Source: Calvatia gigantea
Taxonomy: Eukaryota; Basidiomycota; Agaricomycetes; Agaricales; Lycoperdaceae
Assembly (NCBI GenBank): GCA_025093985.1
Contig: JACAAK010000020.1
Span: forward strand, 62,001-126,000
DNA length: 64,000 nt
Reading direction: 5' to 3'
In this document: in pieces, positions 40,129 to 49,968 of the stretch
How positions within the stretch are numbered: the first letter of the stretch is position 1
How the letters are laid out: every line of letters begins with the position of its first letter
Translations under genes and position numbers: made by a program
Notes under the pieces: generated by a model
Told to the model about the DNA's origin: nothing
Seen by the model: the letters and a program-made list of their open reading frames with translations, nothing else
Database searches by the model: none

Positions 40129-43100
40129 TTAACGTTTCATCGATTGAGCGGCTTTATCCCATGCTTCAATATCGGAACCGAAAACTAGTCCTAACTCAGG
40201 ACGGAAGAGATTGATTTTGGTTACGCCAAGATTCTTTGTAAAGATATCGGTGGGATTGTCTTGTGAAGACACATCACCAATAACAATGATACCCTCCTCG
40301 ACCAATTCTCGCACGTAGTGGTAATGAATATCCACGTGCTTCGATCGTTTTTCAACAATGGGATTTTCAGTCCAGAATTTGGACCCATCATTGTCGCCGT
40401 AGAGAATGGGAGTTGGGTGCTCGATATTGAGCTCCTCCAGAAGCTGTGACAGCCATTTCACTTGACGTGAAGCGTCAGACAGTTCTTTATATTCCGCCTC
40501 GGTGGACGATAGTGAAACCGTCTTTTGTCGCCGTGAAGTCCAGGTTACAGCACCGGACGCGATCATACAAACATTTCCCGAAACGGATCGGCGGGTTTCT
40601 GTATCTTGAGCCCAGTCCGAGTCACTGAGGCATTCCAGCGTCACCGCGGATTTCCCAGTATCGCCTTCATATTTCAATGCATAGTTCCTTGTCATAGACA
40701 AGTACTTTAGTACATGAATTCCAGCGCGATAGTGCTCAGGAGTTGGGTTAGCGGCATGTTGTGCCAGCTTAACTACGGCAAAGGCTATGTCGGGCCTAGT
40801 ACCGATCATCAAGTACATTAAAGATCCAACCAATTGTTGGTACTTTTGATGGAAGGGGTGCGATGCAGTTTCCTTATTCGTTACGAATTGGAAGCCAGCT
40901 GGTAATGGTGTTTTAGCCGCGGCAGACTGCGGAACCTGGAAGCGCTGCAAGATCTTATCCAGGTATTTAACCTGTTGGATGAAGATTTGACGCTTGGAGC
41001 GATTCCTGGAAATTTTCATCCCAAGGAATTCTTCACAGGGACCATGGTCTCTGCATTCCCACTTTTTCGTGAACTTTCCCTTCAACTCATTGAGGAGGGG
41101 GGAGTTTTTCTTTCCCAAGAAATTCACGTCATCAACATAGACAATGGCTACTACTAGCTCTTTCGTCTTTGGATGTCTGTGAAAGTATACAGCGTAGTCG
41201 GATTTGCAGCGGGTAAATCCCAGCTCAATCATAGATTGATGCAATTCTTTCCACCACTGGCGACCAGCTTGTTTAAGGCCGTATATCGCTCGTCTAAGTC
41301 TCCATACTTTTCCCTCCTGCCCGGGAAGTCGAAACCCTTCGGGCTGTTCCATGTATATTTCCTCATCCAGTTTGCCATAAAGATAGGCAGTTTTTACGTC
41401 AACGCTATGCATATCCCAATCGTGGATTGCAGCGAGTGCAAAGCTTACACGTGCAGACTCGTAGCGGACAACTGGTGAGAAAAGCTCGTTGTAATCGATG
41501 CCTTCTATCTGCGAGAACCCCTTCGCAACTAAGCGAGCTCGCAGGCGGCCATCAGATTTCTCGAGAAATACCCAACGGTTTTTAACCGTCCTCCTTCCTT
41601 TCGGAAGATCTACTAATTCGTACACCCCGCGTTTCTTCAACGCTTCGAGTTCCTCGATACACGCAGCCATCCATTTTGCCTTGACAGGCTCAGGAAGCTT
41701 AAGCATGTCACGGAAAGTTTCAGGTTCTCCGTGTGCGGTGTTGTGTACCGTCTGTATCAAGAAATCGATCAATTTTACTCCTCCCTCAGCGACAAGCCTT
41801 TCAATGTCCATATCATTAACATCATGAGATGTCGGATCATTGTTTTCAGGCATAGGCGGCAGTTCTGGACGTGGAGGGAGCTGAAATGGAGGCATATCAA
41901 AGGGTCGTGGCGGGTACCGCTCAGCACGAACTCTTTGCCTCACATATTCAGGATGATTAGTCCTTGCTCTTCGCTCTCGAATAATTTCGTCCGGAGGGGC
42001 ATTGGCGCGTACGCGCTGCCTTTGCCTCTGCTGCTCTTGTCGGTGAGTCCGATCTATTTCTCTTTCAATTGAAATTGGATGCCGATTTTCTCCATATGTA
42101 TTACCCGGTCTAACAGGAGGCCTGCCTTGTCGTTCAGAACGACGCGGCTCTACCTGATCAGAACTGACAGCACGACGTTTTGGGACAGGGATTGGGAATT
42201 CTTTGTTCTCGGTATCCCATACATCTCTGTCCACATGCCAATTATCACGTACATCAGGTTCCTCCTCAACGGTCGTTCCACGCGAAGGTGGCGACTCAGG
42301 CGGGGGAACCCAAGGTGGCGTATTGCCAGGTGATGGCCGTCGTAAATTTATGCTGTCCGGCGGAGTAGACTCTCGCCGGGGTAAAGGAGGTGCAGGCGGA
42401 GAATATTTCGGTTTAAGTGGTGGAGAAACTGGGGGTAACAATATTGGTTGATCAGGTGGAGGTGGAACAATTCCAGCGTCATCCGAAGATGGCGGAATAG
42501 GTGGTTCATTTCCTAATCCTGGTCTAGGCAGATTTCTCTCTCCTCCGTGATTAGGCCGGTTACTGCTATCCGGCACTGAATCGGGGCATTTAGGGAAATA
42601 TCCCTCGTCGAACAAGGCGTTTGGTGATATGAAGATCACATTGCCTGCCGTGTGCCGCATAAAGACGTAATTTTTACTGCCTTTGTATCCAAGAAAGATC
42701 ATCATCTCGGATTTTGCGGACAATTTGTTTGGGCGGATCTCATCGGGTAGATATACATACGCGCCGCATCCAAACACACGGATATGGGACAAATTAGGTT
42801 TCACCTTCGAATAACACTCAAAAGGTGTCTTCCACTGTAAACGCTGGACTGGTGTGCGATTGTATAAATGCACAGCTGTATTCAACGCAAATTCCCACCA
42901 CGAGTCAGGTAGACATGCCTGTAGCCTTATAGCTTGGGCTTTCTCGTGTAGGGTGCGGTTCAGTCTCTCTGCTCTCCCATTTTGCTGATGTGCATAGGGA
43001 GCAGTGGTTTCGTGGGTAATTCCACGCGCCGAGAGCCCTGCCAATAGCTTTTCATTGACATATTCTCCTCCATTATCGGTGCGAAGTCGTTTGACGTGCA

Positions 43101-43629
43101 TACCGGAGAGGTTCTCTAACGCACTGATCAGCTGAATCAGCTTTTCAGAAGCCTCAGACTTCTTTCGAAGGAGGACTATATGTGCGTGAGAAGAAAAGTC
43201 ATCAAGGAACGTCATGGCCCATTTATATTTATGGTAGCTCATGACGGGCAGTTCCAGCAAATCTGAGTGACATAGCTCTAAGACTGCGGAGGCTCGCTTG
43301 GAGTTAATCGGGAAGGGGTTATTATGCATTTTCCCCTTGGCACAGCCGTCGCAAATGCCTTTCCGAGTAGATGGCGCGGGAATCGACGCGATGCCCTCAA
43401 CGTGCTTTGGAAGCTCGGAGAGCGCGCGATCCGAAGGGTGTCCCATTCGACGATGCCAATCGATATAATCAAGTTGGCGTAAAGTCAACGCTACTGGTTT
43501 CTCCTTGCTATTTTGCAAGACATACGTGTGCACCGTATGTACATTGTTTTTAAACAAACGATGAGGCCAGGCGGATATTACTGCTCTTCCTGATTTATCA
43601 CGGATGGTGGTTCCTTTCACGGTTGCCTC
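40129..43629 (-). CDS. Copia C1 pol: integrase, reverse transcriptase, RNase H
   Basis: Open for about 1,166 codons after the TGA at 43632-43630 and in the same frame as gag-PR. Numbering from 43620: GAG-pre-integrase with its zinc pattern (HRRMGH to CDGCAKG, about 52-100), and integrase core with LELCHSDLLEL, FLDDFSSH, LRTDNGGEY and HQQNGRAERLNRT (about 115-235). A proline-rich and R/Q-rich linker spans about 340-600. RT has VKTAYLYGKLDEEIYMEQP and the catalytic YVDDVNF near 826. RNase H has SDSDWAQD, STEAEYKELSDA and VDIHYHYVRELV, and the ORF ends at 40129 just before the polypurine tract. All catalytic motifs are present, so this half looks functional. Confidence 0.95.
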   Translation of the reverse strand, partial: EATVKGTTIRDKSGRAVISAWPHRLFKNNVHTVHTYVLQNSKEKPVALTLRQLDYIDWHRRMGHPSDRALSELPKHVEGIASIPAPSTRKGICDGCAKGKMHNNPFPINSKRASAVLELCHSDLLELPVMSYHKYKWAMTFLDDFSSHAHIVLLRKKSEASEKLIQLISALENLSGMHVKRLRTDNGGEYVNEKLLAGLSARGITHETTAPYAHQQNGRAERLNRTLHEKAQAIRLQACLPDSWWEFALNTAVHLYNRTPVQRLQWKTPFECYSKVKPNLSHIRVFGCGAYVYLPDEIRPNKLSAKSEMMIFLGYKGSKNYVFMRHTAGNVIFISPNALFDEGYFPKCPDSVPDSSNRPNHGGERNLPRPGLGNEPPIPPSSDDAGIVPPPPDQPILLPPVSPPLKPKYSPPAPPLPRRESTPPDSINLRRPSPGNTPPWVPPPESPPSRGTTVEEEPDVRDNWHVDRDVWDTENKEFPIPVPKRRAVSSDQVEPRRSERQGRPPVRPGNTYGENRHPISIEREIDRTHRQEQQRQRQRVRANAPPDEIIRERRARTNHPEYVRQRVRAERYPPRPFDMPPFQLPPRPELPPMPENNDPTSHDVNDMDIERLVAEGGVKLIDFLIQTVHNTAHGEPETFRDMLKLPEPVKAKWMAACIEELEALKKRGVYELVDLPKGRRTVKNRWVFLEKSDGRLRARLVAKGFSQIEGIDYNELFSPVVRYESARVSFALAAIHDWDMHSVDVKTAYLYGKLDEEIYMEQPEGFRLPGQEGKVWRLRRAIYGLKQAGRQWWKELHQSMIELGFTRCKSDYAVYFHRHPKTKELVVAIVYVDDVNFLGKKNSPLLNELKGKFTKKWECRDHGPCEEFLGMKISRNRSKRQIFIQQVKYLDKILQRFQVPQSAAAKTPLPAGFQFVTNKETASHPFHQKYQQLVGSLMYLMIGTRPDIAFAVVKLAQHAANPTPEHYRAGIHVLKYLSMTRNYALKYEGDTGKSAVTLECLSDSDWAQDTETRRSVSGNVCMIASGAVTWTSRRQKTVSLSSTEAEYKELSDASRQVKWLSQLLEELNIEHPTPILYGDNDGSKFWTENPIVEKRSKHVDIHYHYVRELVEEGIIVIGDVSSQDNPTDIFTKNLGVTKINLFRPELGLVFGSDIEAWDKAAQSMKR

Positions 43630-45015
43630 TCAAACGTAGCCGTTCCGAAGAATCTGGCCCGAGGACATTAACCGTTCTGTGATTTCTTTGATGTAAAAGA
43701 CCGGCGCAATACATGAAGTAGCGCTCTTGGACTTTCCCTTGTCTGTCACGTCATGCTGGAAAATCACAGACCCTCGTCCTGTCATTTCATAAATCCGGTT
43801 GCCAGCGGCTTGTATAAGCCCGAAATGGCCCATCTTTACCTCTGCGAAATCAGAGAGATAACCGGTGACATGGTACGATGCTCCTGAATCAAGGAGCCAG
43901 TCTGCGTTATTCACTGAATGTTTATTCCCTTCTTCTCGACACTTTTGGCATTGAGACAAATCACAAATGTGATATGTGATGATCTGATTAAGATCCTCAT
44001 GCTCTTCGTGGAGATCTGATCTTAACTTGTCTGAATACTCGTGATTATTCACGGTATATGTAGCGTTCATCTCACTTTCCAGCTTAGTTATACCAGCGGA
44101 ATAAGCAGAAGGGGAAGCGCCTTGGGCGCGCTTCCAGCATACATTGCAGTTTAAGAAGTCCGTACAGCGATGTCTACGACGAGTCCCTACAGGAGGCGGA
44201 CGACGTGCTACATCTGCATAGGTGCCCCGCTCTCTTCGGCGGCCACCTGGTCGTCCCAACTCAACCTCGGAATCTCCAGGGCGTCCCGCTCCGAGGCGGA
44301 CAGACCCTGCGTCTGTATCGTTCCGTCCCATCCGTTGATGGGGCTGCACATCATCTTCTGCGTCAGAACAAGAATAGTAGTCAGTTGAAGGTACTGACCC
44401 ACACCCTCCGTCGGAACCGTAGTCGGTGTCCGAGTCGTTGTCATCTAAGACCGACTCTAGGACTGACTCGATTTCCTTCGGTGCCTGCTTCTTCTTGAGC
44501 GGCTTGGGCTTCTTGATAATCGCCGGCTTGTTATACACAGGTGCCGGCCACACGATCTCGTCTTCCTCCCTTGTGACGGTGGATGGATTATTATCGACAT
44601 CCATCTCGTCAAAGCGCTTCCACATCTCCTCCGAACTCTCGCCCGACGATGAAATCGAATCGAGACGTTTGTCCCAATTCTTCAAGGCGGTAACCTTGGC
44701 TTTTACCGAAGGTTTACGACGAGCTTCGGGCTCGGGCGCAGTGATGCGCGACGCGAGCGGAGTGGCATTACTGCCAGTGGCAGCTGAGTTAGAAGCAACT
44801 GGAGGTACTTTGGCTCGACGCGTTGCTTCTACAAGAGCACGGGTGGATGGTGGCGGCACAGTTTGTGCCTGCGACACGAAGTCCACGTCCTGGATATAAC
44901 CGGAAGAAGTGGCGGCGTTGCCTTGCGCACCTCCCTCCTTTCCCTTTCCCTTTCCTTTCCCTCGAGGGCGCCACCGGCGTTTCTTTTCGCCGTCGCCTTC
45001 TCCTCCAGACGGCTT

Positions 45016-45046
<31 letters not shown>

Positions 45047-45903
45047 TGGGGCTTTTTAGACCCCGAAGGTTGCTGCTGACCTTGCGGTCGCTGCTGTCCT
45101 CCTTGCTGCTGGCGCTGCTGCTGCTGCTGCTGCCCACCTCCCTGTCGTGGAGTAAAGCGCGCTCGTTGCGCGTGGGCGGTCTGGTTGGAGGCGTAAGCGG
45201 CAATAATGCCGCTTCGGGCCTTATCCCACGTCAGCTCGTGAAGCGACGTGTTCGAAGTGAGGAGTGTCTGAGCTACGTGGCTCAAAGACGGGTGGAGAGA
45301 GTGGAGAAGGATCATTGTCTCGATCTCCGGGGCGATGCCACTATCCATGGCGTCAAGCTGCCCGAAGATCTGCTGGAGCTCGCTCATCTTGAGCGAGGGA
45401 TCACCACCGAGGGGGAGCTCAAACGTTATCGCGCGAATGAACTCGTTATAAACCTGAGCTGGTCCAGGAAGGCCATATTGGCCCTGCAACTGAGACCAGA
45501 GAGCGCGAGCGTCCCGGGCGGAATGCTTGAGCATGCTGTTGGGGAGAGTTGCCTCAATCAACCCAAGGGCGCGCATCCGGAGGTTGTTGGCCATACCAAC
45601 ACTGCGGCGTTCCTCAGCAGTCACAGGAATAGGAGTTCCTGGTCGTGCGGGACGTGCCGGCGAAGTGGAGGTAGCCGGGACAGCGGGGTGCTCAGGTCCA
45701 TAGGCCTGCTCGTATTGGACTGGCTCGTCCAAGGCTCCAGAGAAATCCCATCCGGTCCAGGAGCAGTCGTTTAAGGAAATGCACATCAGTGCAGACCGAA
45801 GGCGAAGCGACCAGATAGTGTAGTTCCCCGTCCCAGTAAGGACGGGAAGCTGCCCGCTAGGGGTTTGAACAAAGCCCTGCAGAGCAGGGGCCGGTTTAGA
45901 CAT
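43630..45903 (-). CDS. Copia C1 gag and protease
   Basis: I start at the ATG at 45903 (MSKPAPALQGFVQTPSG) because the N-terminal Copia gag domain begins there (LTGTGNYTIWSLRLRSAL); the frame is open upstream to 45960. Residues about 1-260 form the gag domain (ending in LTWDKARSGIIAAY). Glutamine-rich tracts follow, then a K/G/R-rich RNA-binding patch (WRPRGKGKGKGKEGG) in place of an obvious CCHC knuckle there. A Cys-rich stretch (CTDFLNCNVCWKR, then CDLSQCQKC) lies before the protease active site WLLDSGASYHVTG near residue 665. The frame ends with TGA (GTT TGA GAG) and continues in frame into pol. It is either a recoding site or a single CGA-to-TGA mutation. Confidence 0.92.
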
Positions 45904-46081
45904 ATCTAAGATAGGGTAAACACGCGTTAGCATCATGTAGGACTGCAGTGCGTGATGCACGCGTCACAACATGGGGCAGACTCAGGGATCAAATGGACCA
46001 AAGGACCACCGTCTCCCAGGTTGCGTACGACCGTAGCCTCCTACACTCTACCAGCGTTGCAAACGCGGTTGGAGTGAGCGG

Positions 46082-46099
46082 CGGTCGGGGCCCATAACC
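46082..46099 (-). promoter_or_regulatory. Copia C1 primer-binding site (initiator tRNA-Met half-molecule type)
   Basis: GGTTATGGGCCCCGACCG directly follows the 5' LTR. GGTTATGGGCCC is complementary to the anticodon arm of initiator tRNA-Met (GGGCCCATAACC), the internal site used by Drosophila copia. The tRNA itself is not in this window. Confidence 0.75.
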
Positions 46100-46508
46100 T
46101 GTTAAGACGAGTACACCACGGTAGCTTGCGCTAGTGGCGGAGGGGAGTCGTACTCACTGGGTTTGTTGAGATATTGATTATAGACCGTTGCTAGAGGATA
46201 TTGGAGTGGAATGATGGGCAGAAGAATAGACTGGATTGTCTAAAGAATATACGCATACTACATAGGTCTTATATATCTAATGTCTCTGGTCTGTGCGCCA
46301 TTCTACCTAATACAGGTGAGGTCTTATCTGCCAGTAGCATATACAGAGCATACTGCGTACATTGTTCTACTTAATAGACCATGACCAGCAACCTAGAGCG
46401 CGGTCTAGTACATTGTTCGTTATCTCTCTTCAAGAGTGAAGTACTCAAGAAGCCGTTTCAGCTATAAATAGACTGAACCAACGTAGTGGTACGGATCGAG
46501 ATTCAACA
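46100..46508 (-). mobile_element. 5' LTR of Copia C1
   Basis: 409 bp; I see no difference from the 3' LTR. A 139-bp leader (45961-46099) separates it from the longest gag frame. Confidence 0.93.
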
Positions 46509-46513
46509 TCATG

Positions 46514-46984
46514 GCTGTGTATGCTCCTGCGGTTCCCCTCTGCAGTCTGGCTAAAACTGCTATGGCTTTGTCGTCTGCCGAAACTATTTTGTTGAATTTC
46601 ATGAAGAGCATCATCGCTCTCCACCAATCATCGAACTTGGTGCGGGTACCATCGAAAAATCCCGGGTCTGGCACTAGGCCTTTCCCTACTGGGCGTTGCT
46701 GCTGGTACTACTGCGTTATCAGTCATGTCGGAGTCAGTTTCTGATTCTGTTTCGTCTAAACTTGATTTGTCTGATTTCTCCTGGTGTACTATCTCTTCCT
46801 CTGCTAGGTTGAGTTCATTTAGAAGTTCTGATAACACTTCTTCTTCTGCTAGGTTTGCTCTGGGTTCGTCATGTGTTTCTTCAGGTACTTCGGGGTTCCC
46901 TGTTTCTTCTTTGTCTGATGTTTCTGATTCATCGTCAGTGACTTTGAGGTTTGGTTCTCTGTATTCGTCTGGGTTTGAGCTCAT
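46514..46984 (-). pseudogene. Gypsy G1 gag, N-terminal part (minus copy)
   Basis: The ATG at 46984 starts MSSNPDEYREPNLKVTDD, acidic as in the other copies. A one-base insertion near 46690 shifts the frame before LVPDPGFFDGTRTKFDDWW, and the capsid region (MMLFMKFNKIVSADDKAI) runs to the Copia C1 insertion. The rest is at 39049-39689. Confidence 0.85.
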
Positions 46985-47050
46985 ATACTAGCTCCTGGGC
47001 TGTTTCTGTTCAGGCCTATTTCAGCCTACTCCTTGCAAGGTGAGGTGGGG

Positions 47051-47061
47051 ACGCTTAACCA
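47051..47061 (-). promoter_or_regulatory. G1 primer-binding site (minus copy)
   Basis: TGGTTAAGCGT on the minus strand, two bases after the LTR. The LTR carries ATGCTTAACCA (47154-47144), complementary at 10 of 11 positions; the mismatch is a CpG-type transition. Confidence 0.6.
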
Positions 47062-47063
47062 AA

Positions 47064-47370
47064 TGTTACAACCTTAGTCTGAGTAAACCTCAGGTTGCAA
47101 CTTAGGCTAAGACTTGAGGGCGAGTAAGGGGAGAGAAACTAGGTGGTTAAGCATACCGAATACAGGAGGGTGTATGTACGCTTAAATACAGGAGGACTAT
47201 CCAGTTGAATGGATGGAGGTAACTACATGAAACGTCCAATGTCTATGGCATAGTAATCATGAGTCAGGGTTCGGAGATTGCACAGGCAGGAATAGGTGAA
47301 ACAGATGTACAGGAGGTAGGAATGTAGACGAATATAGAGAGAGCGAAATGATTGGTGAAAGTTCACAACA
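47064..47370 (-). mobile_element. 5' LTR of Gypsy G1 (minus copy)
   Basis: 307 bp, TGTTGTGAACTTTC...GGTTGTAACA on the minus strand; near-identical to 34201-34507. Confidence 0.9.
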
Positions 47371-49052
47371 CAAGTAGTGGAAACGATATAGGCACAGTTC
47401 CCCCTGGAGACTCTGGCTACCCTGGTGGTGGTAACTGTCAGGGCAATCCCTAATAGTCCCCCAACCCTTGGTCCTCACCTGCACTCAGCTGCATAGACAT
47501 GAACAACAACTGGAGATCCTGAAGGACAATGACAGACTTATGTACATAGTGAAACAATAGAACAATGGACAGTAAAGTAGTATATATCTACCTGTATGCC
47601 TGCAGAGGATCCTTATCTGATTCTCTAAGGATTCCCCCACAGGTAAGTAGTCTGTACACATGTTTGTAATACAACTAAGGATTCCCCTGCAGTTATCCAC
47701 TCATCTGCTTTGCCCAACTTATGAGAGCCTTGCATCCCTGAGCTGCTCAGACTGTGGGTTGCCCTTACAGTAATGATGGTATTAATAATGAAGACAACTA
47801 CAGTGATAACCAAGATGATGGTCTAGAATATGCCGATTACCCTTACCCCAATCCTGATGATGGTGGAGATGATGGACCTGGAGGTGACAATGAATCTGAA
47901 GAACTATTGGATGATAATGACAATGGTGACAATGAAGCAAGCACTAGTGAGCTGCACAGCTGTCAGGGACTTGATTGCCCTCTGGCCTGTGCTATTAGAT
48001 CCCTCACTAATGCTATAGACAATTGTGCCCACTCTCAGCTGCCTCAGCCTCCTCAATGTCCCTATACTAAGGCCTGCAAACCTGAACCATTCAGCAGTGC
48101 CAACCCTGATGACCTTCCCCACTTCCTTTTCCAATGTTGACTCTATTTCTGTGCCAACCCTGCACAATTCACATCTGATACCACCAAGGTCAACTTCACT
48201 CTCACTTTCCTCACTGACATTGCTCTTCACTAGTTTGAAACAGGCATTGACTAGGAAGAGACTCAAGGTATATCCCATGCCTGGTCCACTGACTGGGACA
48301 AGTTCACCACTGAGCTCAAGACCAACTTCAGTGTAGCTGATTTGAAGAGCGAGTTGGCCAAACTCCTCGAGAATTTGAAGATGAAGCATGGTGAGAAGAT
48401 CACTACATATAACATCAAATTCATGTGGCTCTCATCCTGACTTTGATGGGGTGATGATGTCCTCTGCTACTGTTATTACAAAGGCCTCCCGGATCATCTC
48501 CAAGACACCCTCTCTTCTCACCCCAACAGCAAACCCACCTCTTTCAATGAAATGTGAGAGGCAGCCATCATCCTTGACAACTGTTACTGGGAACAACAAT
48601 GTGAGAAGACCTGCATAATGGAAGTAGCTGAATCAGCATCCACTTCTCTCAACAGGAAGTTGGGTAACAATCCTAGACCCTCCTTGAACAAGGCCAGTAA
48701 CAGCAGCAACAACAGCAACAACAACAGCAAAAGCAATAGCAACAATCCCAACTACAGCAACAGCAACAAGGGCAATACTTCAAACAAATCCACCAACACT
48801 ACCCCTTCCTTCTCCACACCCGCCAAATTATCCTCCCCTGCTAAACCTGACTTATCTGACAAGCTTGGCAAAGATGGCAAACTAACCACCAAAGAATGGA
48901 AGCACTGCCTTAACAACAACCTCTGCCTTTTCTGTGGCAACACTGGCCACAAGGTTAGTGAGTGTAGGAAGAAAGCTGCTTTGACTGCAAAGGCTGTTGC
49001 CCACAAGGCTGAAGTAGTTGGGGAGAGCTCTGAAAAGAGCTCAGGAAAATGA
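47371..49052 (+). pseudogene. Gypsy G2 gag, second segment (plus copy), interrupted by a solo LTR
   Basis: Gag resumes after the G1 insertion with GYPGGGN, is interrupted by a G4 solo LTR (47436-47769), and continues with an acidic N/D-rich region (GLEYADYPYPNPDDGG). The capsid-like retrotransposon gag domain (PDDLPHFLFQC to about 48600) follows, then an S/N-repeat tract and one CCHC knuckle, CLFCGNTGHKVSEC (about 48920-48965). A TGA at about 48437 is at the same codon as in the other G2 copy. The stop TGA (49050-49052) overlaps the pol ATG. Confidence 0.8.
47436..47769 (+). mobile_element. Solo LTR of Gypsy G4
   Basis: 334 bp from TGTCAGGGCAATCCC to GGTTGCCCTTACA. Flanks GTAAC (47431-47435) and GTAAT (47770-47774) are a target duplication with one transition. 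It lies within G2 gag. Confidence 0.88.
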
Positions 49053-49445
49053 GTGGCAGTCCTCAGGACTCTGCACAGGCTAAGGACTGCATTGAACTCA
49101 CCTGTGCCACAGAGTGTTTTTGGCTCAATGCTTCTGCTCTTTCTAACTCCAATTCTCTGCAGCTTTTCCTTTCTTCCCCTTCCATCCTTTCATCTGCTTC
49201 ATCTGATCTCATCTGCTTCAAGGCTCTCATTGATAGTGGGTCTACCCATTGTTTCATGGACTCTGACTTTGTATATTTATATGATCTTCCAACCTCACCC
49301 ATTTCTCCTATTAAACTTCATCTCTTTGATGGCTCATCTAACGCATACATTACTGAACTAGTGAAGCTTCCTGTTACCTTTGACTGTGGTGAATCTATGA
49401 CTCTGGACTTTTACATCACCTGGCTTGACTCTTCCTGCTCTGTGG
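49049..49445 (+). pseudogene. Gypsy G2 pol, N-terminus and protease (plus copy)
   Basis: The ATG at 49049 overlaps the gag stop as ATGA. It is open through the aspartic protease (ALIDSGSTHCFMDSDFVY) to VV at 49445, where an old Copia LTR (TGTTGAGAG...) replaces the expected YNWLN segment. RT and the rest of this copy are not in the window. Confidence 0.8.
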
Positions 49446-49968
49446 TGTTGAGAGAATGAGATAACATCCCAATCACAACACTACTATGCTAGTGTATGCA
49501 TGAGCAGTGGAGGATAGTCATACTCACCCAGAGACAGTCCAAGGGAGATCCAGAGGATCCAAGAGAGGCTTACTAGCCTATTAACTCTGAAGAGGAGGGT
49601 GAAGCATGCTTAAGAGAGAGTGGATGTTTGTAGAACCAGTAAGAGGTGTCTATACTCAAAGACATACATAATTCATACTACATAGAGGTACTTATACTAA
49701 GTCCTAGGTGATGTGACCATACAACCTGAAACAGGGAGGTAACACTATCTACCAGTAGCATAAAGGGTGTATACTGTGTATAATGCATGTACTAGAAGGT
49801 TCCATGTGGAGTTATCTAACCAGCTACAGTAGTGCAGTATGTTACTCTTGTACATAGTCCATAGTTCTAGAGTCCATTATTATTGACCCTCTGAAAGTGA
49901 AGTACTCAAGACCTGTTACAACTATAAATAGACTGAACCAACATAGTGGTATGGATTGAGATTCAACA
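49446..49968 (-). mobile_element. LTR of an old Copia C1-like element (C1b)
   Basis: About 523 bp. The inner end (AAATAGACTGAACCAACATAG...GATTCAACA) aligns with the C1 LTR, with CpG to TpG/CpA changes. The outer end and middle have diverged and carry insertions. It interrupts G2 protease. Confidence 0.7.

Larger units (their letters stand above)
39695..46508 (-). mobile_element. Copia element C1, young and nearly intact
   Basis: 6.8 kb with 409-bp LTRs at 39695-40103 and 46100-46508 that look identical by eye, a perfect TCATG target duplication (39690-39694 and 46509-46513), high CpG content and long open frames. It inserted into G1 gag. The only obvious lesion is a TGA between the protease and integrase coding regions. 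Confidence 0.95.
34201..47370 (-). mobile_element. Gypsy G1 full-length copy, split by Copia C1
   Basis: LTRs 34201-34507 (3') and 47064-47370 (5'), both 307 bp, differing at only a handful of sites. A perfect CAAGT target duplication lies at 34196-34200 and 47371-47375, inside G2 gag. Internal order on the minus strand: PBS, gag, PR, RT, RNase H, IN, chromodomain, ORF3, polypurine tract (AATTGGGGGATAT). Copia C1 (39695-46508) sits in gag. Confidence 0.92.

Noticed and set aside
44863..45774. 303-residue plus-strand ORF in Copia C1 gag
   Set aside because: The leucine-rich sequence is what CAG/GAG codons give when read backwards; the minus-strand gag with protease is clearly the real frame.
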